From contig JANLFP010000003.1 of assembly GCA_024655905.1 (NCBI GenBank), positions 124,001 through 188,000 on the forward strand: a DNA stretch of 64,000 bases, given 5' to 3'. Made by a program: the position numbers and the translations under genes. The first letter of the stretch is position 1. Every line of letters starts with the position of its first letter. Origin of the DNA: Tepidanaerobacteraceae bacterium (GTDB lineage Bacteria > Bacillota > Thermosediminibacteria > Thermosediminibacterales > Tepidanaerobacteraceae). Of the stretch, positions 1-9,421 are shown in pieces. A model generated the notes under the pieces. That model saw only the letters and a list, made by a program, of their open reading frames with translations. It was not told the DNA's origin and ran no database searches.

Positions 1-55
1 CTTCCAGTTCTTTAAAATTTCTAAAATCCACAAGCCTGAGATTGCTGAGAAACAT
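1..55 (-). CDS. recF: RecF, DNA repair/replication ATPase (N-terminal fragment)
   Basis: Only the first 18 codons are in the window; the gene runs off the left edge. The minus strand from the ATG at 55 reads MFLSNLRLVDFRNFKELE, which matches the usual RecF start (a beta strand ending in L-x-N-F-R-N). RecF is an SMC-like ATPase that helps load RecA at gapped DNA. Its start codon shares one base with the stop codon of yaaA, so the two are translationally coupled. Position as last gene of dnaA-dnaN-yaaA-recF is the standard Firmicutes order and supports the call. Confidence 0.85.
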   Translation of the reverse strand, partial: MFLSNLRLVDFRNFKELE

Positions 56-276
56 CACGTTTCACGCCCTCCGGCCACTTCAAAACATTGGCCTTCAAGC
101 TCTACCACATCGCCAAAAGTAAGTTTTCTTGACCTCGCGGTCTCCACACGGCCGTTTACTTTTACATTCCCATCTTTAATCAATATTTTGGCTTCGCCGC
201 CCGTGGATACTGCTCCGGCCCATTTTAAAAATTTATCAAGGTTTATGTTCGGAGTATATATGCTGACTTTTTTCAA
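55..276 (-). CDS. yaaA: S4-domain RNA-binding protein YaaA
   Basis: A 73-residue protein that is almost entirely one S4 RNA-binding fold: the GGEAKILIKDGNVKVNG stretch (about residues 26-42) is the typical S4 core. In Bacillus the homologue lies between dnaN and recF and has been linked to ribosome assembly; the exact role here is inferred from family and place. The start is TTG at 276, overlapping the dnaN stop in TTGA, with an AGAGGTGA ribosome-binding site just upstream. The gene ends on the recF start codon. Part of the dnaA-dnaN-yaaA-recF operon. Confidence 0.9.
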   Translation of the reverse strand: MKKVSIYTPNINLDKFLKWAGAVSTGGEAKILIKDGNVKVNGRVETARSRKLTFGDVVELEGQCFEVAGGRET

Positions 277-1424
277 TAATCTTCACCTCTCAATCTTACG
301 GGCAAAACCAAATTCACTTGGTTATCCATCCCAACCGGCTCTATAATGCACGGGCCAGATTCTCCGGAAAATAAAAGCTTCACCTCCGGCGTCTCGACTG
401 AGCGCAGGGCATCCATAACAAACCTGGCATTGAACGCAATGACTAGGTCATCGCCTTTTGTTTTGCAGGGCAATCTATCGACCAGACTTCCCATTTCGGT
501 ATCCGCACTGACTTCAAAAACATCTGAAGAAATTTTGAACTTTACGAGATTGTTTTTACTTCCCTCCCTCGCCATTATAAGCCCTCTGTCTATTGCCGAA
601 AAAATGCTTTCCGCATCTATATGTACCTCGGTTTTGGCTTCAACCCTTGTAACCTGCTCATAGTCGATGAAACTGCCATCAAGCAATCTCGATGATATTA
701 CCGTGTTGTTGCTTCTAAATTCAACCCGATTTTTGCCTGCATACAAATCGAATCTTTCTTCAGTATCTCCAAATATTCTAAAAATTTCTAAAAGTGTTTT
801 GCCCGGAATTATAAAGCTGAAATCCTTGCCTTCTTCTATGGGATTTTCATCGAGATTTTCCTTCCGCCATGCAATTCGAAATCCATCGAGGGCCACCATA
901 TTGAGCGCATCCCGCCGGCGTTCAAGCAGGATTCCGGTGAATTGCGGCCTTGAAGTGGATTCATCGGCCCTTGCGTAAGCGGTCTGTTTTATCATATTTT
1001 TGAACAATTTTTGAGAAAAATTCATGGTGGGCAAAAGTTCTTCCCTGGTTATTTCAGGAAAATCCTGAGCATCGTAGCATGGAAGATTCATTTTAAAATT
1101 TTTCGCAGATATTTCTACATGACTATCGGAAACAGAAAATGAAACTTCGCCCGAAGGTGATTTTCTGATAATTTCTGAAAAAATTTTGACTGGGATCACG
1201 CAGGAACCCTCTTCTATGATTTTTAAAGAGTATTCTTCAACATCTTTCATAAAAACCTTATGTTCAATTCCCATATCGAGGTCTGTGGCGGAAAGAGAAA
1301 GAGAATCTCCTGAGGCAAAAAATCTTATTCCGGAAAGAAGAGCTAAGGGAGATTTAGAAGGCACAAATTTTTCAACGAGATATAGGGAAGAAATGAGAAT
1401 ATCCCTGTCTATAAAAAATTTCAA
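273..1424 (-). CDS. dnaN: DNA polymerase III beta subunit (sliding clamp)
   Basis: Ring-shaped processivity clamp that tethers DNA polymerase III to the template. The protein has the usual three-fold clamp architecture and length (383 residues from the chosen start), and ends in the C-terminal LPVRL pattern typical of clamps. I chose the TTG at 1424, giving LKFFIDRDIL, rather than the upstream in-frame TTG at 1439, because GGAGGTG at 1431-1437 is an ideal ribosome-binding site for 1424 and would be destroyed as one if translation began at 1439. It follows the oriC region after dnaA and overlaps yaaA by four bases. Confidence 0.95.
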   Translation of the reverse strand: MKFFIDRDILISSLYLVEKFVPSKSPLALLSGIRFFASGDSLSLSATDLDMGIEHKVFMKDVEEYSLKIIEEGSCVIPVKIFSEIIRKSPSGEVSFSVSDSHVEISAKNFKMNLPCYDAQDFPEITREELLPTMNFSQKLFKNMIKQTAYARADESTSRPQFTGILLERRRDALNMVALDGFRIAWRKENLDENPIEEGKDFSFIIPGKTLLEIFRIFGDTEERFDLYAGKNRVEFRSNNTVISSRLLDGSFIDYEQVTRVEAKTEVHIDAESIFSAIDRGLIMAREGSKNNLVKFKISSDVFEVSADTEMGSLVDRLPCKTKGDDLVIAFNARFVMDALRSVETPEVKLLFSGESGPCIIEPVGMDNQVNLVLPVRLRGEDY

Positions 1425-1493
1425 ATCTGACACCTCCAAAAAAATTTTAAAAAACAGTCATAAAAATAAACTAAAACTCATAAAATTTTAAAA

Positions 1494-1688
1494 TAGTAAG
1501 AGTAGTAGTAAGCGCTGTGGATATGTGGATAAATTGTGTGAATAAGTGTTAAATCGGTCTTGTCCCTGTGAATAACCTGTGGAAAATGTATATAACTTTA
1601 TCAACATTTTCCACTGAAAAAATAAAAGTCGAAATTTGTCCACTTTTTATAAACAGGATATCAAGCGCTTTTTCACACTTTATCAACC
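1494..1688. other. oriC: DnaA-box cluster with DnaA-trio unwinding element
   Basis: The dnaA-dnaN intergenic space holds a dense set of 9-mers near the DnaA box (TTATCCACA or its complement): TGTGGATAT 1516-1524, perfect TGTGGATAA 1524-1532, TGTGAATAA 1537-1545 and 1567-1575, TGTGGAAAA 1578-1586, TTATCAACA 1598-1606, and weaker copies at 1607-1615, 1636-1644 and 1680-1688. Next to the first box, on the minus strand, comes a short GC block (GCGCT) and then repeated TAC/TTA triplets (plus-strand 1494-1511, TAGTAAGAGTAGTAGTAA) leading into AT-rich DNA at about 1440-1493. Box, GC block, trios, AT tract is the arrangement of the bacterial core unwinding element described in Bacillus. Functional origin status is inferred. 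Confidence 0.85.
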
Positions 1689-3050
1689 CTGAACGAGTTT
1701 TTTCTTAAGACCGTCTATCAGTATGGCCAGTTGAGGGTCGCGGGTGATGTCTTCAGCAATTTTATTCCTTGCATGTATGACTGTGGTATGGTCGCGGCCT
1801 CCAAATTCTTCGCCAATTTTCGGCAGAGACAAATCGGTGAGTTCGCTGCACAGATACATGGCTATCTGCCGTGCAAAAGCCAAATCTTTAGTCCTTTTTT
1901 TGGCCTTGAAATCTTCAGGTTTTAAAGAAAATTGTCGGCCAACCTCTCTGAAAATATCCGAAACCGATATGGTTTTGGTTTTTTGCTCGGGCAGAATATC
2001 CTTTAAAACATGTTCTGCAAGATTCACATCAATAGGACAATTCGTAAGTGAAGCATAAGCCACGATTCTTATTAGGGCTCCTTCCAGTTCCCTGATATTG
2101 GTTTCTATTTTGGTGGCGATAAAATTTATGACATCTATAGGAACTGTGAGGTTTTCCATGGAAGCTTTCTTCAAGAGTATGGCTATGCGAGTTTCAAAAT
2201 CGGGAGGTTGAATGTCCGTGATAAGGCCCCACTCAAACCTCGATCTGAGCCGTTCCTCAAGAGTAGGAATCTCCTTCGGGGGACGGTCGCTGGAAATAAC
2301 AAGTTGTTTATTGGCTTCATGAAGGGCGTTGAAGGTATGGAAAAACTCTTCCTGAGTCCTTTCTTTTCCGGCGATGAACTGAATATCGTCTATTAAAAGA
2401 ACATCAATTGTCCTGTACTTGTTGCGGAATTCAACATTTTTATCGTCTTTTATGGAATTGATAAGTTCATTGGTGAATCTCTCGGACGAGATGTAAACAA
2501 CCTTGCATTTTGGCTTCTGAGACAAGATATAATGGCCTATAGCGTGCATGAGGTGGGTCTTACCAAGACCGACGCCTCCGTAGATAAAAAAAGGATTATA
2601 AGCCCTGGCGGGAGACTGTGCAACTGCCAGGGAGGCAGCATGTGCGAACCGATTGCTGTTTCCCACTACGAATGTGTCGAATGTGTATTTTTGGTTCAAA
2701 AAAGAAACGGGTTCCTCGGAAAAAGATTTAGTTTCATGATTATCCTGAAGAATGTAAGAATTGTATTCCTGTATGGCGGATGAAGATTCGAGTTCACTGT
2801 TGACTTCAATATTGATATTCAAATCCTGTTTTAATATTGAATTCAAGATATCCTTCAAAAGATTTGCATACCTTTTTTCAATAACCTGTTTCAAAAAAAC
2901 ATTGGGAACTTCAACCACGGCATTATTCTGATAAATATTCACAAGCTTCGAAGGTTTTAACATGGTATTGAATGAAACATCATTATTTAGTTCATTGCCT
3001 AGTATCTTCAAAACCTGCTGCCATAGAGATGAAAGATCAACAGAAGTCAT
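1683..3050 (-). CDS. dnaA: Chromosomal replication initiator protein DnaA
   Basis: Binds DnaA boxes and opens the origin. The 455-residue protein shows the four expected parts: an N-terminal oligomerisation domain ([10 protein letters not shown]), a variable linker, an AAA+ ATPase with Walker [11 protein letters not shown] and Walker [10 protein letters not shown], and a C-terminal DNA-binding helix-turn-helix with the [10 protein letters not shown] signature. I start at the ATG at 3050 ([10 protein letters not shown]), which has GGGAGG nine bases upstream; the twelve residues in front in the open frame do not look like DnaA. Read leftward from oriC, divergent from rpmH. Confidence 0.97.
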   Translation of the reverse strand: MTSVDLSSLWQQVLKILGNELNNDVSFNTMLKPSKLVNIYQNNAVVEVPNVFLKQVIEKRYANLLKDILNSILKQDLNINIEVNSELESSSAIQEYNSYILQDNHETKSFSEEPVSFLNQKYTFDTFVVGNSNRFAHAASLAVAQSPARAYNPFFIYGGVGLGKTHLMHAIGHYILSQKPKCKVVYISSERFTNELINSIKDDKNVEFRNKYRTIDVLLIDDIQFIAGKERTQEEFFHTFNALHEANKQLVISSDRPPKEIPTLEERLRSRFEWGLITDIQPPDFETRIAILLKKASMENLTVPIDVINFIATKIETNIRELEGALIRIVAYASLTNCPIDVNLAEHVLKDILPEQKTKTISVSDIFREVGRQFSLKPEDFKAKKRTKDLAFARQIAMYLCSELTDLSLPKIGEEFGGRDHTTVIHARNKIAEDITRDPQLAILIDGLKKKLVQG

Positions 3051-3201
3051 AATTGAAAACCTCCCGAAAAACAAATAGCGGTCCAATCCTGCGACAATAC
3101 AATAATAACAAAATAAAAATTCATATTCAACATAAACTTAAAGCTGCAGTTTTTAGAATAAAAAAATTGATATGATAAACTCAAAGGAATTGCATATTTT
3201 C

Positions 3202-3231
3202 TTGACAATTATTAATATTATAAGCTATAAT
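3202..3231 (+). promoter_or_regulatory. Vegetative promoter of rpmH
   Basis: Consensus -35 TTGACA at 3202-3207 and consensus -10 TATAAT at 3226-3231 with an 18-bp spacer, 31 bases before the rpmH start codon. This is a strong sigma-A type promoter and probably drives rpmH-rnpA and the genes beyond. Divergent from dnaA. Confidence 0.85.
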
Positions 3232-3261
3232 CTATATAGTTTTAAACGGCGGAGGTGCAAG

Positions 3262-3396
3262 ATGAAACAGACATACCAACCTAGCAAAAGATACAGAAAA
3301 AAAGTGCACGGCTTCAGAAAAAGAATGATGAGCAGAAATGGTAGAAACGTAATAAGAAGAAGAAGGCAAAAAGGGAGAAAAAGACTCACTGCATAA
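3262..3396 (+). CDS. rpmH: Ribosomal protein bL34
   Basis: A 44-residue, very basic protein ([10 protein letters not shown] ... GRKRLTA) matching L34 of the large ribosomal subunit in length and in the [11 protein letters not shown] tail. The ATG at 3262 follows GGAGGTG at 3251-3257. An open frame runs further upstream but that part is the promoter region and is not coding. First gene of the conserved rpmH-rnpA-yidD-yidC-jag run. Confidence 0.97.
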   Translation: MKQTYQPSKRYRKKVHGFRKRMMSRNGRNVIRRRRQKGRKRLTA

Positions 3397-3401
3397 AAGA
3401 A

Positions 3402-3428
3402 AAGGCCGTTGTTAATTCTGACGGCCTT
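3402..3428 (+). terminator. Hairpin between rpmH and rnpA
   Basis: Perfect 8-bp stem AAGGCCGT (3402-3409) / ACGGCCTT (3421-3428) with an 11-base loop. No U-tract follows, so it is more likely a partial attenuator or an RNA-stability element lowering rnpA relative to rpmH than a full terminator. Confidence 0.45.
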
Positions 3429-3457
3429 TGAACTCCCGCACTGGAGTGGAGGAAAAT

Positions 3458-3832
3458 ATGTTGGAAAGGCGTTCAAGATTAACAAAAAATTTTGAATTTA
3501 AAAATGTATACAGGGCGGGAAGACGATTTTCGTGCCCTTATTTTAATATATACATAAAAAAAAACAATCTTGAAGCGACCAGGCTGGGGGTTTCTATTTC
3601 TAGGAAAATTGGGAAAAGCGTTGTAAGAAACAGGATAAAAAGAAGAATAAAAGAAGCTTTCAGAAGAAATATGAATAGTATCAAAAAGGGATTTGACATA
3701 GTAATATCTGTAAAGAAAGAAATGATTCAATTGGACTATGAGAGCATAAAGAGGGAAATGAAAAATATATTGAAAAGAGGCAGCGTTTGGCATGATAAAA
3801 AAGGCGATAATATGGATGATAATAATATATAG
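3458..3832 (+). CDS. rnpA: Ribonuclease P protein component
   Basis: Protein partner of RNase P RNA in tRNA 5' maturation. The 124-residue basic protein has the family signature [15 protein letters not shown] (the RNR motif). The ATG at 3458 with GGAGTGGAGG upstream gives [14 protein letters not shown], the normal N-terminus; ten extra in-frame codons upstream overlap the hairpin and ribosome-binding site. The 3' end overlaps yidD by 41 bases in another frame, which is a common arrangement in this cluster. Confidence 0.95.
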   Translation: MLERRSRLTKNFEFKNVYRAGRRFSCPYFNIYIKKNNLEATRLGVSISRKIGKSVVRNRIKRRIKEAFRRNMNSIKKGFDIVISVKKEMIQLDYESIKREMKNILKRGSVWHDKKGDNMDDNNI

Positions 3833-4001
3833 AAAATTCATATCGCCGCTTAAACCTCCAACATGCAGATTTTATCCCACATGTTCAGAATACGCAATGG
3901 AATCTATAAAAAAGTACGGAGTCTTAAAGGGAGGAGCAAAAGCTGCAAAAAGAATATTAAAGTGCCATCCCTTCAATCCGGGTGGTTATGATCCCGTATA
4001 A
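3792..4001 (+). CDS. yidD: Membrane protein insertion efficiency factor YidD
   Basis: A 69-residue protein carrying the invariant YidD core: [19 protein letters not shown], followed later by [11 protein letters not shown]. The N-terminus is amphipathic/hydrophobic, as in the family, which sits at the inner membrane face and assists YidC. Starts inside the 3' end of rnpA. Conserved order rnpA-yidD-yidC supports the call. Confidence 0.93.
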   Translation: MIKKAIIWMIIIYRKFISPLKPPTCRFYPTCSEYAMESIKKYGVLKGGAKAAKRILKCHPFNPGGYDPV

Positions 4002-4046
4002 AAAATGTAATTAATGCAAAAATAAAGTTCAAGGGGGAGCAAATTA

Positions 4047-4676
4047 ATGGCATATCTCGAAAGCATAATGAAGCAGCTTCTAGATTTTATATTCGCCTAT
4101 ACAAAGAGCTACGGTCTTGCTATTATTGGGATTACGGTATTAATCAAAATAATACTTCTTCCCTTAAGTTTTCAACAGTTTCATTCGATGAAAAAAATGC
4201 AGCAAATCGCACCTCTTCAGAAAAAAATTCAAGAAAAATATAAAAATGACAAAGAGAAGCTGAATCGAGAAATAATGAAGCTGTATCAGGAAAACAAAGT
4301 AAACCCCATGGGAGGATGCCTTCCATTGCTAATTCAATTTCCGTTTATAATCGCTCTATTCAGGCTGCTTCAATCATACAACTTCGGTCAGGCCGGTTTT
4401 TTATGGCTGAAGGATTTGGGAGCTCCGGATGCGACATACATACTTCCGATACTGGCAGCCGTTACAACATACCTGTCATCAAAAATTGCAACTCCGCAGA
4501 GTCCGGATAATGCAAACAATTCGACCAATATAATTATGTCCCTGTTTATAGGGTGGATGGCCATAAAATTCGCATCGGGACTGGCTTTATACTGGGTTGT
4601 GAGCAACATAATGCAGATTATTCAACAAATTATCATTATGCGCTCCCCCGCTCCAGTCAAGGAGGATGTTAAGTAA
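4047..4676 (+). CDS. yidC: YidC/Oxa1/SpoIIIJ membrane insertase
   Basis: Inserts and folds membrane proteins with or without SecYEG. At 209 residues it is the short Gram-positive form, with about five membrane spans: residues 16-40, then after a basic cytoplasmic hairpin (KKIQEKYKNDKEKLNREI) spans near 90-110, 125-142, 155-172 and 178-198. No lipoprotein signal or large periplasmic domain is seen. The positive residue in the first span is Lys (TVLIKIILLPL), where Bacillus has Arg. Start ATG at 4047 follows AAGGGGGAG. Just upstream of jag, its usual partner. Confidence 0.93.
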   Translation: MAYLESIMKQLLDFIFAYTKSYGLAIIGITVLIKIILLPLSFQQFHSMKKMQQIAPLQKKIQEKYKNDKEKLNREIMKLYQENKVNPMGGCLPLLIQFPFIIALFRLLQSYNFGQAGFLWLKDLGAPDATYILPILAAVTTYLSSKIATPQSPDNANNSTNIIMSLFIGWMAIKFASGLALYWVVSNIMQIIQQIIIMRSPAPVKEDVK

Positions 4677-4677
4677 A

Positions 4678-5292
4678 ATGAAATGGGTGGAAAAACAGGC
4701 AAAAACGGTGGAAGAAGCAGTTGAAATGGCTTTGAGGGAATTGAAAATTAAAAAAGAGCAGGCTGAAATTGAAGTGCTGGAAGAAGGAAACAGAGGAATT
4801 TTAGGATTTCTTTCTAGAGCGGCGAGAGTAAAAGTGATGGTGAAGGATAATCCGGGTGAAAAGGCCTTCGAGTTCGTTAAAGGAATTGCAAAACATTTTA
4901 ATTTGGAGCCAAAAATAAGATTGCAGGAAGAAAATGATACGATAAAAATTGACTTTGAAGGTAAAAATGTTGGCGTTTTGATAGGAAAACATGGAAGCAC
5001 GCTGGATGCAATTCAATACCTCACTTCGCTGGTGGCAAACCGCGGGGTGGAAAACCACAAAAGGATAATACTTGATGCGGAGAATTACAGAAGAAAGCGA
5101 GAGGAAGCACTCGAAAAGCTCGCAAAAAACATGGCAAAAAAGGTAAAGGAAACAAAAAAAAGCATTGTGCTGGAACCCATGCTTCCAAATGAAAGAAGAA
5201 TCATACATACAGCACTCCAGGGGGATTCAATGGTGAATACAAGAAGCATTGGAGAAGAGCCGCATAGAAGAGTAATCATATCGTTAAAATAA
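4678..5292 (+). CDS. jag: Jag/KhpB RNA-binding protein
   Basis: 204 residues in three parts: an N-terminal Jag domain (EKQAKTVEEAVEMAL, to about 50), a KH domain (about 75-150, with the GKHGSTLDAIQYL loop) and a C-terminal R3H domain (RRIIHTALQ ... GEEPHRRVII). Known in the family as an RNA-binding partner of KhpA that influences cell elongation. I prefer the ATG at 4678 because the upstream in-frame ATG at 4666 overlaps the GGAGG ribosome-binding site (4661-4665). Starts one base after the yidC stop. Confidence 0.92.
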   Translation: MKWVEKQAKTVEEAVEMALRELKIKKEQAEIEVLEEGNRGILGFLSRAARVKVMVKDNPGEKAFEFVKGIAKHFNLEPKIRLQEENDTIKIDFEGKNVGVLIGKHGSTLDAIQYLTSLVANRGVENHKRIILDAENYRRKREEALEKLAKNMAKKVKETKKSIVLEPMLPNERRIIHTALQGDSMVNTRSIGEEPHRRVIISLK

Positions 5293-5305
5293 TAAATAAT
5301 ATTAA

Positions 5306-5335
5306 CAAGCCCCGAAACAATAGTTCTGGGGCTTG
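5306..5335 (+). terminator. Hairpin between jag and mnmE
   Basis: 8-bp stem CAAGCCCC (5306-5313) / GGGGCTTG (5328-5335) with a 14-base loop, followed by ATTTG rather than a run of T. It could give partial termination after jag; like the rpmH hairpin it lacks a proper U-tract. Confidence 0.45.
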
Positions 5336-5357
5336 ATTTGCATGAGGGGTAAGAAAA

Positions 5358-6737
5358 ATGAAAGATGAAGAAACGATTGCCGCCATTTCAACTCCAATGG
5401 GAGAAGGAGGCATAGGCATAATAAGAATAAGCGGAGATAAATCTTTCGAGATTACAAAAAAAATATTTAAGCCCGTATCGGAAGTGCGTGAGATAAGAAG
5501 CCGCCACCTATACCTGGGGCATATTATTGATCCGGAAAAAGGAAACAGAATTGACGAGGTATTAACGGCTTTTTACAAATCGCCTCATACGTATACCAGG
5601 GAGGATATGGTAGAGATAAACTGCCATGGAGGAATGGTTGCTCAGAAAAAAATACTGGAGCTTGCTATAAAATATGGAGCGAGAATAGCGGAACCAGGAG
5701 AATTCACAAAAAGGGCTTTTTTAAACGGAAGGATTGATCTGTCACAGGCTGAAGCGGTAATCGATATCATAAGATCAAAGACCGAAAGGGCCCTGATGCT
5801 GGCAAACCGCCAGCTAGCCGGTGGGTTTTCTGAAATGATAAAATCAATACGTTCCGAGCTGGTTCAAATAATGGCTCATATTGAGGCGAACATTGATTTT
5901 CCGGAAGATGATATACCGGAAGCCGATCCTGTCCAGATAAAAAATGAGATTCAAAAAAGCAAGAATAGAATAAAGATGGCGATAAAAAATTTAGAATCGG
6001 GAAAAATGCTGAGAGACGGGCTTTCCACAATTATTCTCGGAAGGACGAATGTGGGAAAATCATCCCTGCTTAATGCGCTTCTAAATGAGGAAAGAGCAAT
6101 AGTGACGGATGTTCCGGGTACAACTAGAGATATAATCGAAGAATATATTAACATAAACGGCATTCCTGTAAAAATCATAGATACGGCAGGAATAAGGGAA
6201 ACAGGAGACAAAGTTGAGATGATCGGCGTGGAGAGGGCAAAAAGATATCTGAATGAAGCTGAAATGGTGCTGCTGGTAATTGATGCTTCCATTGAAATTA
6301 CAGAAGAAGACAGAAGAATTTTTGATATGGCAAAAGACAAGTTTGCTGTTATAGTTATAAACAAAACAGATCTTCCATCAAGAATTGATGAAAAAGAAAT
6401 AGAAAAGATTCTGCCGGAAAAGAAAATAATTAGAATTTCGGCATTAAAAAATCAGGGCATTGAAGAATTGAAGAATGAAATATATAATTCGATTGTAGAA
6501 AAAATGGGGCCAATTGATGAAAACGCAATAATAGCGACACAGAGGCAGAAGAAGGCTATGGAAGATGCTGCATCATATCTGGAGAAAGCGTTGAAGTCGC
6601 TGGAAGAAAATATGCCCATCGAAGTAATAGAGATAGATATAAGGGAATCATGGGAAAAACTAGGAGAAATAATCGGAGATACAGCAAGCGAAGACATAAT
6701 AAATGCGATTTTTGAAAACTTTTGCATAGGAAAATGA
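5358..6737 (+). CDS. mnmE: tRNA modification GTPase MnmE
   Basis: Works with MnmG to install the 5-carboxymethylaminomethyl group on wobble U34 of several tRNAs. 459 residues: N-terminal formyl-THF-binding domain (1-120, [20 protein letters not shown]), a helical domain, and an inserted G domain with P-loop [18 protein letters not shown] switch and NKTD, then the helical remainder ending in CIGK, the C-terminal motif that carries the catalytic Cys. Full length. Eleven bases before mnmG, the normal pairing. Confidence 0.97.
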   Translation: MKDEETIAAISTPMGEGGIGIIRISGDKSFEITKKIFKPVSEVREIRSRHLYLGHIIDPEKGNRIDEVLTAFYKSPHTYTREDMVEINCHGGMVAQKKILELAIKYGARIAEPGEFTKRAFLNGRIDLSQAEAVIDIIRSKTERALMLANRQLAGGFSEMIKSIRSELVQIMAHIEANIDFPEDDIPEADPVQIKNEIQKSKNRIKMAIKNLESGKMLRDGLSTIILGRTNVGKSSLLNALLNEERAIVTDVPGTTRDIIEEYININGIPVKIIDTAGIRETGDKVEMIGVERAKRYLNEAEMVLLVIDASIEITEEDRRIFDMAKDKFAVIVINKTDLPSRIDEKEIEKILPEKKIIRISALKNQGIEELKNEIYNSIVEKMGPIDENAIIATQRQKKAMEDAASYLEKALKSLEENMPIEVIEIDIRESWEKLGEIIGDTASEDIINAIFENFCIGK

Positions 6738-6747
6738 AGGTGAAAAC

Positions 6748-8631
6748 ATGGAGTATACGGCGGGAAATTACGATGTGGCAGTGGTGGGTGCGGGCCATGC
6801 TGGTTGCGAAGCAGCGCTGGCGACTGCTAGGCTGGGCTTGAAAACAGTCGTTTTTGCAATAAATCTAGACAGCATAGCAATGATGCCGTGCAATCCCTCC
6901 ATAGGAGGACCGGCAAAAGGTCATCTGGTTAGAGAAATCGATGCACTTGGCGGAGAAATGGGGATTAATACGGACAAGACTTTCATACAGATGCGAATGC
7001 TGAATACCGGAAAAGGCCCCGCTGTTCGGGCATTAAGGGCTCAGGCCGACAAAAAAGCGTATCAATTTTCAATGAAGCACACCATGGAAAAGCAAGAAAA
7101 CCTCGATATAGTTCAGGAAGAAGTAATAAGGATACTGGAAAGCGGAGGCAAAGTCAGAGGAGTGGTAACGAAGACGGGAGGTGTTTTTTACTCAAAAGCT
7201 GTCATACTCACTACAGGAGTCTATTTAAATGGAAGAATAATTATCGGAGATGTCAATTATAGCGGAGGACCAAACGGACTTTTTCCAGCCAGCAGATTGT
7301 CAGAAAGCCTTATAAATTTGGGATTTGAACTTGGAAGATTCAAAACAGGGACTCCCCCCAGGGTGCACAAAAATTCTATAGATTTTTCAAAAATGATTGA
7401 ACAGCCGGGTGACGAAGTCATAATCCCATTCTCTTATACTTCAGGAAAAATAATGCGCAGCCAGGTATCGTGCTGGCTCACATATACAAATGCCAAAACG
7501 CATGAAATTATCATGGATAATCTGCAAAGAGCTCCTTTGTATACGGGAGAAATCCAGGGAGTAGGCCCCCGCTACTGCCCAAGCATAGAGGTTAAAGTGG
7601 TAAATTTTAAGGAAAAGGCCAGCCATCAGATTTTTGTTGAGCCGGAAGGTTTGAACACAAATGAAATGTATATTCAGGGAATGTCGACAAGCCTTCCAGC
7701 AGATATACAGATAAAAATGATTAGAACAATTCCGGGGCTTGAGAATGCAAGAATCATGAGATACGGATACGCAATAGAATACGACTACGTTATGCCTACA
7801 CAACTGAAATCAACACTTGAAACAAGAAAAATAAATGGTCTTTTCATGGCAGGACAAATCAACGGAACATCGGGATATGAAGAAGCTGCAGCACAAGGGC
7901 TTATAGCCGGAATAAATGCGGCGCTTATGATAAAAGAAAAGGAACCGCTGATATTAAAAAGATCTGACGCATATATAGGAGTCCTTATCGATGATATTAT
8001 AACGAAGGGAATAACGGAGCCATACAGGATGCTGACATCGAGAGCAGAATACAGATTGATTCTAAGACATGACAATGCTGATTTGAGGCTTACGGAAATA
8101 GGCCACGATGTAGGACTGATTGATGATCAAAGATACGAAAAAACTATGCAAAAAACAAAAATGATTCAGCAGGAAATAGAGAGATTGAAATCAATTAAAA
8201 TAACGCCAACAGAAGAAAACAACAGACTGCTTGATGAAATGGGATCGTCGCCTATAAATACGCCTTTTACCCTTGAAGACCTTATGAAAAGACCTGAACT
8301 AGATTACGATAAAATAAAAATTTTTGATGCCATGAGGCCGGAACTTCCGAAAGAAGTAATAGAACAGGTTGAAATCACGGTTTCTTACAGCGGTTATATA
8401 AAAAGGCAGATGGCACAAATAGAAAGTTTTAAAAAAATGGAAAACAAAAAAATACCCAAAGATATAGATTATGATAAGATCTACGGATTGAGGACGGAAG
8501 CAAGAGAAAAGCTGAAAAAGGTTATGCCGGTTTCATTGGGACAGGCTTCAAGAATATCAGGAGTAAACCCTGCTGATATTTCAATATTGCTTATATATAT
8601 CGAACAGCAAAAAAGGAAAAAGGCAAAATGA
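6748..8631 (+). CDS. mnmG: tRNA modification FAD enzyme MnmG (GidA)
   Basis: FAD-dependent partner of MnmE in U34 modification. The 627-residue protein begins with a Rossmann FAD-binding motif ([14 protein letters not shown]), has the [17 protein letters not shown] family signature, the [10 protein letters not shown]-like stretch (here RYCPSIEVK) and the C-terminal helical domain that contacts MnmE. Length is normal. Its stop overlaps the rsmG start in ATGA. Confidence 0.97.
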   Translation: MEYTAGNYDVAVVGAGHAGCEAALATARLGLKTVVFAINLDSIAMMPCNPSIGGPAKGHLVREIDALGGEMGINTDKTFIQMRMLNTGKGPAVRALRAQADKKAYQFSMKHTMEKQENLDIVQEEVIRILESGGKVRGVVTKTGGVFYSKAVILTTGVYLNGRIIIGDVNYSGGPNGLFPASRLSESLINLGFELGRFKTGTPPRVHKNSIDFSKMIEQPGDEVIIPFSYTSGKIMRSQVSCWLTYTNAKTHEIIMDNLQRAPLYTGEIQGVGPRYCPSIEVKVVNFKEKASHQIFVEPEGLNTNEMYIQGMSTSLPADIQIKMIRTIPGLENARIMRYGYAIEYDYVMPTQLKSTLETRKINGLFMAGQINGTSGYEEAAAQGLIAGINAALMIKEKEPLILKRSDAYIGVLIDDIITKGITEPYRMLTSRAEYRLILRHDNADLRLTEIGHDVGLIDDQRYEKTMQKTKMIQQEIERLKSIKITPTEENNRLLDEMGSSPINTPFTLEDLMKRPELDYDKIKIFDAMRPELPKEVIEQVEITVSYSGYIKRQMAQIESFKKMENKKIPKDIDYDKIYGLRTEAREKLKKVMPVSLGQASRISGVNPADISILLIYIEQQKRKKAK

Positions 8632-9338
8632 ACGATTTTGAGATTTTAAAAAGCCAAATTTTGAAAAGCGGTATGGATATAGGAGAAGGTGGATTAGAAA
8701 GCATTTTAAAATACATGGATTTGATTTTAGCATGGAATAAAAAAATAAATCTTACAGGAATAACCAAAAAAAAGGATTTTATTGAAAAGCATGTTATTGA
8801 TTCACTGATGGTTACAAAACTTATAAAAATTGAAAACTGTTCAAGTATGATTGATATAGGTACAGGTGCGGGCATCCCCGGAATATTGATAAAAATAGCG
8901 CGGCCAGATTTAAAAATGATTTTGGTCGAAGCAATAAGAAAAAAGGCTGATTTTTTGAATGAGGCAGTAAGCCAATTGGGAATAAAGAACATAGAAATAG
9001 TCAATGAGAGGTCAGAGACGGCGGCAAAAAAAGAAAAATACAGAGAAAAATCGGACATTGCGGTAGCAAGAGCCGTGTCGTCTTTAAAAGTCCTGGCAGA
9101 ACTTTGCCTTCCATTTGTTAAAAAAGACGGAATATTTATAGCGATGAAAGGCGAAAAGGCAAAAGAAGAAATAAATGAGGCGAGAAACTCCCTGAGCATT
9201 ATGGGAGGAGAAATAAGCGATATAATTGAATATAAAATCGCAAATCTTAGTCACAGGTTGATCATCATAAAAAAAATAGCTTCAACACCGGAAAAGTACC
9301 CGAGAAGACCCGGAATGCCTGAAAAAAATCCTTTATAA
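8628..9338 (+). CDS. rsmG: 16S rRNA (guanine527-N7) methyltransferase RsmG
   Basis: S-adenosylmethionine-dependent methylase acting on G527 of 16S rRNA. 236 residues with the SAM motif [13 protein letters not shown] (about 72-84) and the preceding EKHVIDSL stretch typical of GidB. The last 20 residues or so ([18 protein letters not shown]) are the usual RsmG tail. Coupled to mnmG by a four-base overlap. Confidence 0.96.
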   Translation: MNDFEILKSQILKSGMDIGEGGLESILKYMDLILAWNKKINLTGITKKKDFIEKHVIDSLMVTKLIKIENCSSMIDIGTGAGIPGILIKIARPDLKMILVEAIRKKADFLNEAVSQLGIKNIEIVNERSETAAKKEKYREKSDIAVARAVSSLKVLAELCLPFVKKDGIFIAMKGEKAKEEINEARNSLSIMGGEISDIIEYKIANLSHRLIIIKKIASTPEKYPRRPGMPEKNPL

Positions 9339-9421
9339 AAAAGAAATTTAGCAAAAATAGGAAGGAGAAAGCGCATTTTTATAGAATTATATATAATTAA
9401 AAACGAAAGGCGGTGGGGGCA

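Noticed and set aside
346-1491. Several open frames on the plus strand across dnaN
   Set aside because: They are antisense shadows of dnaN, without ribosome-binding sites or recognisable proteins.
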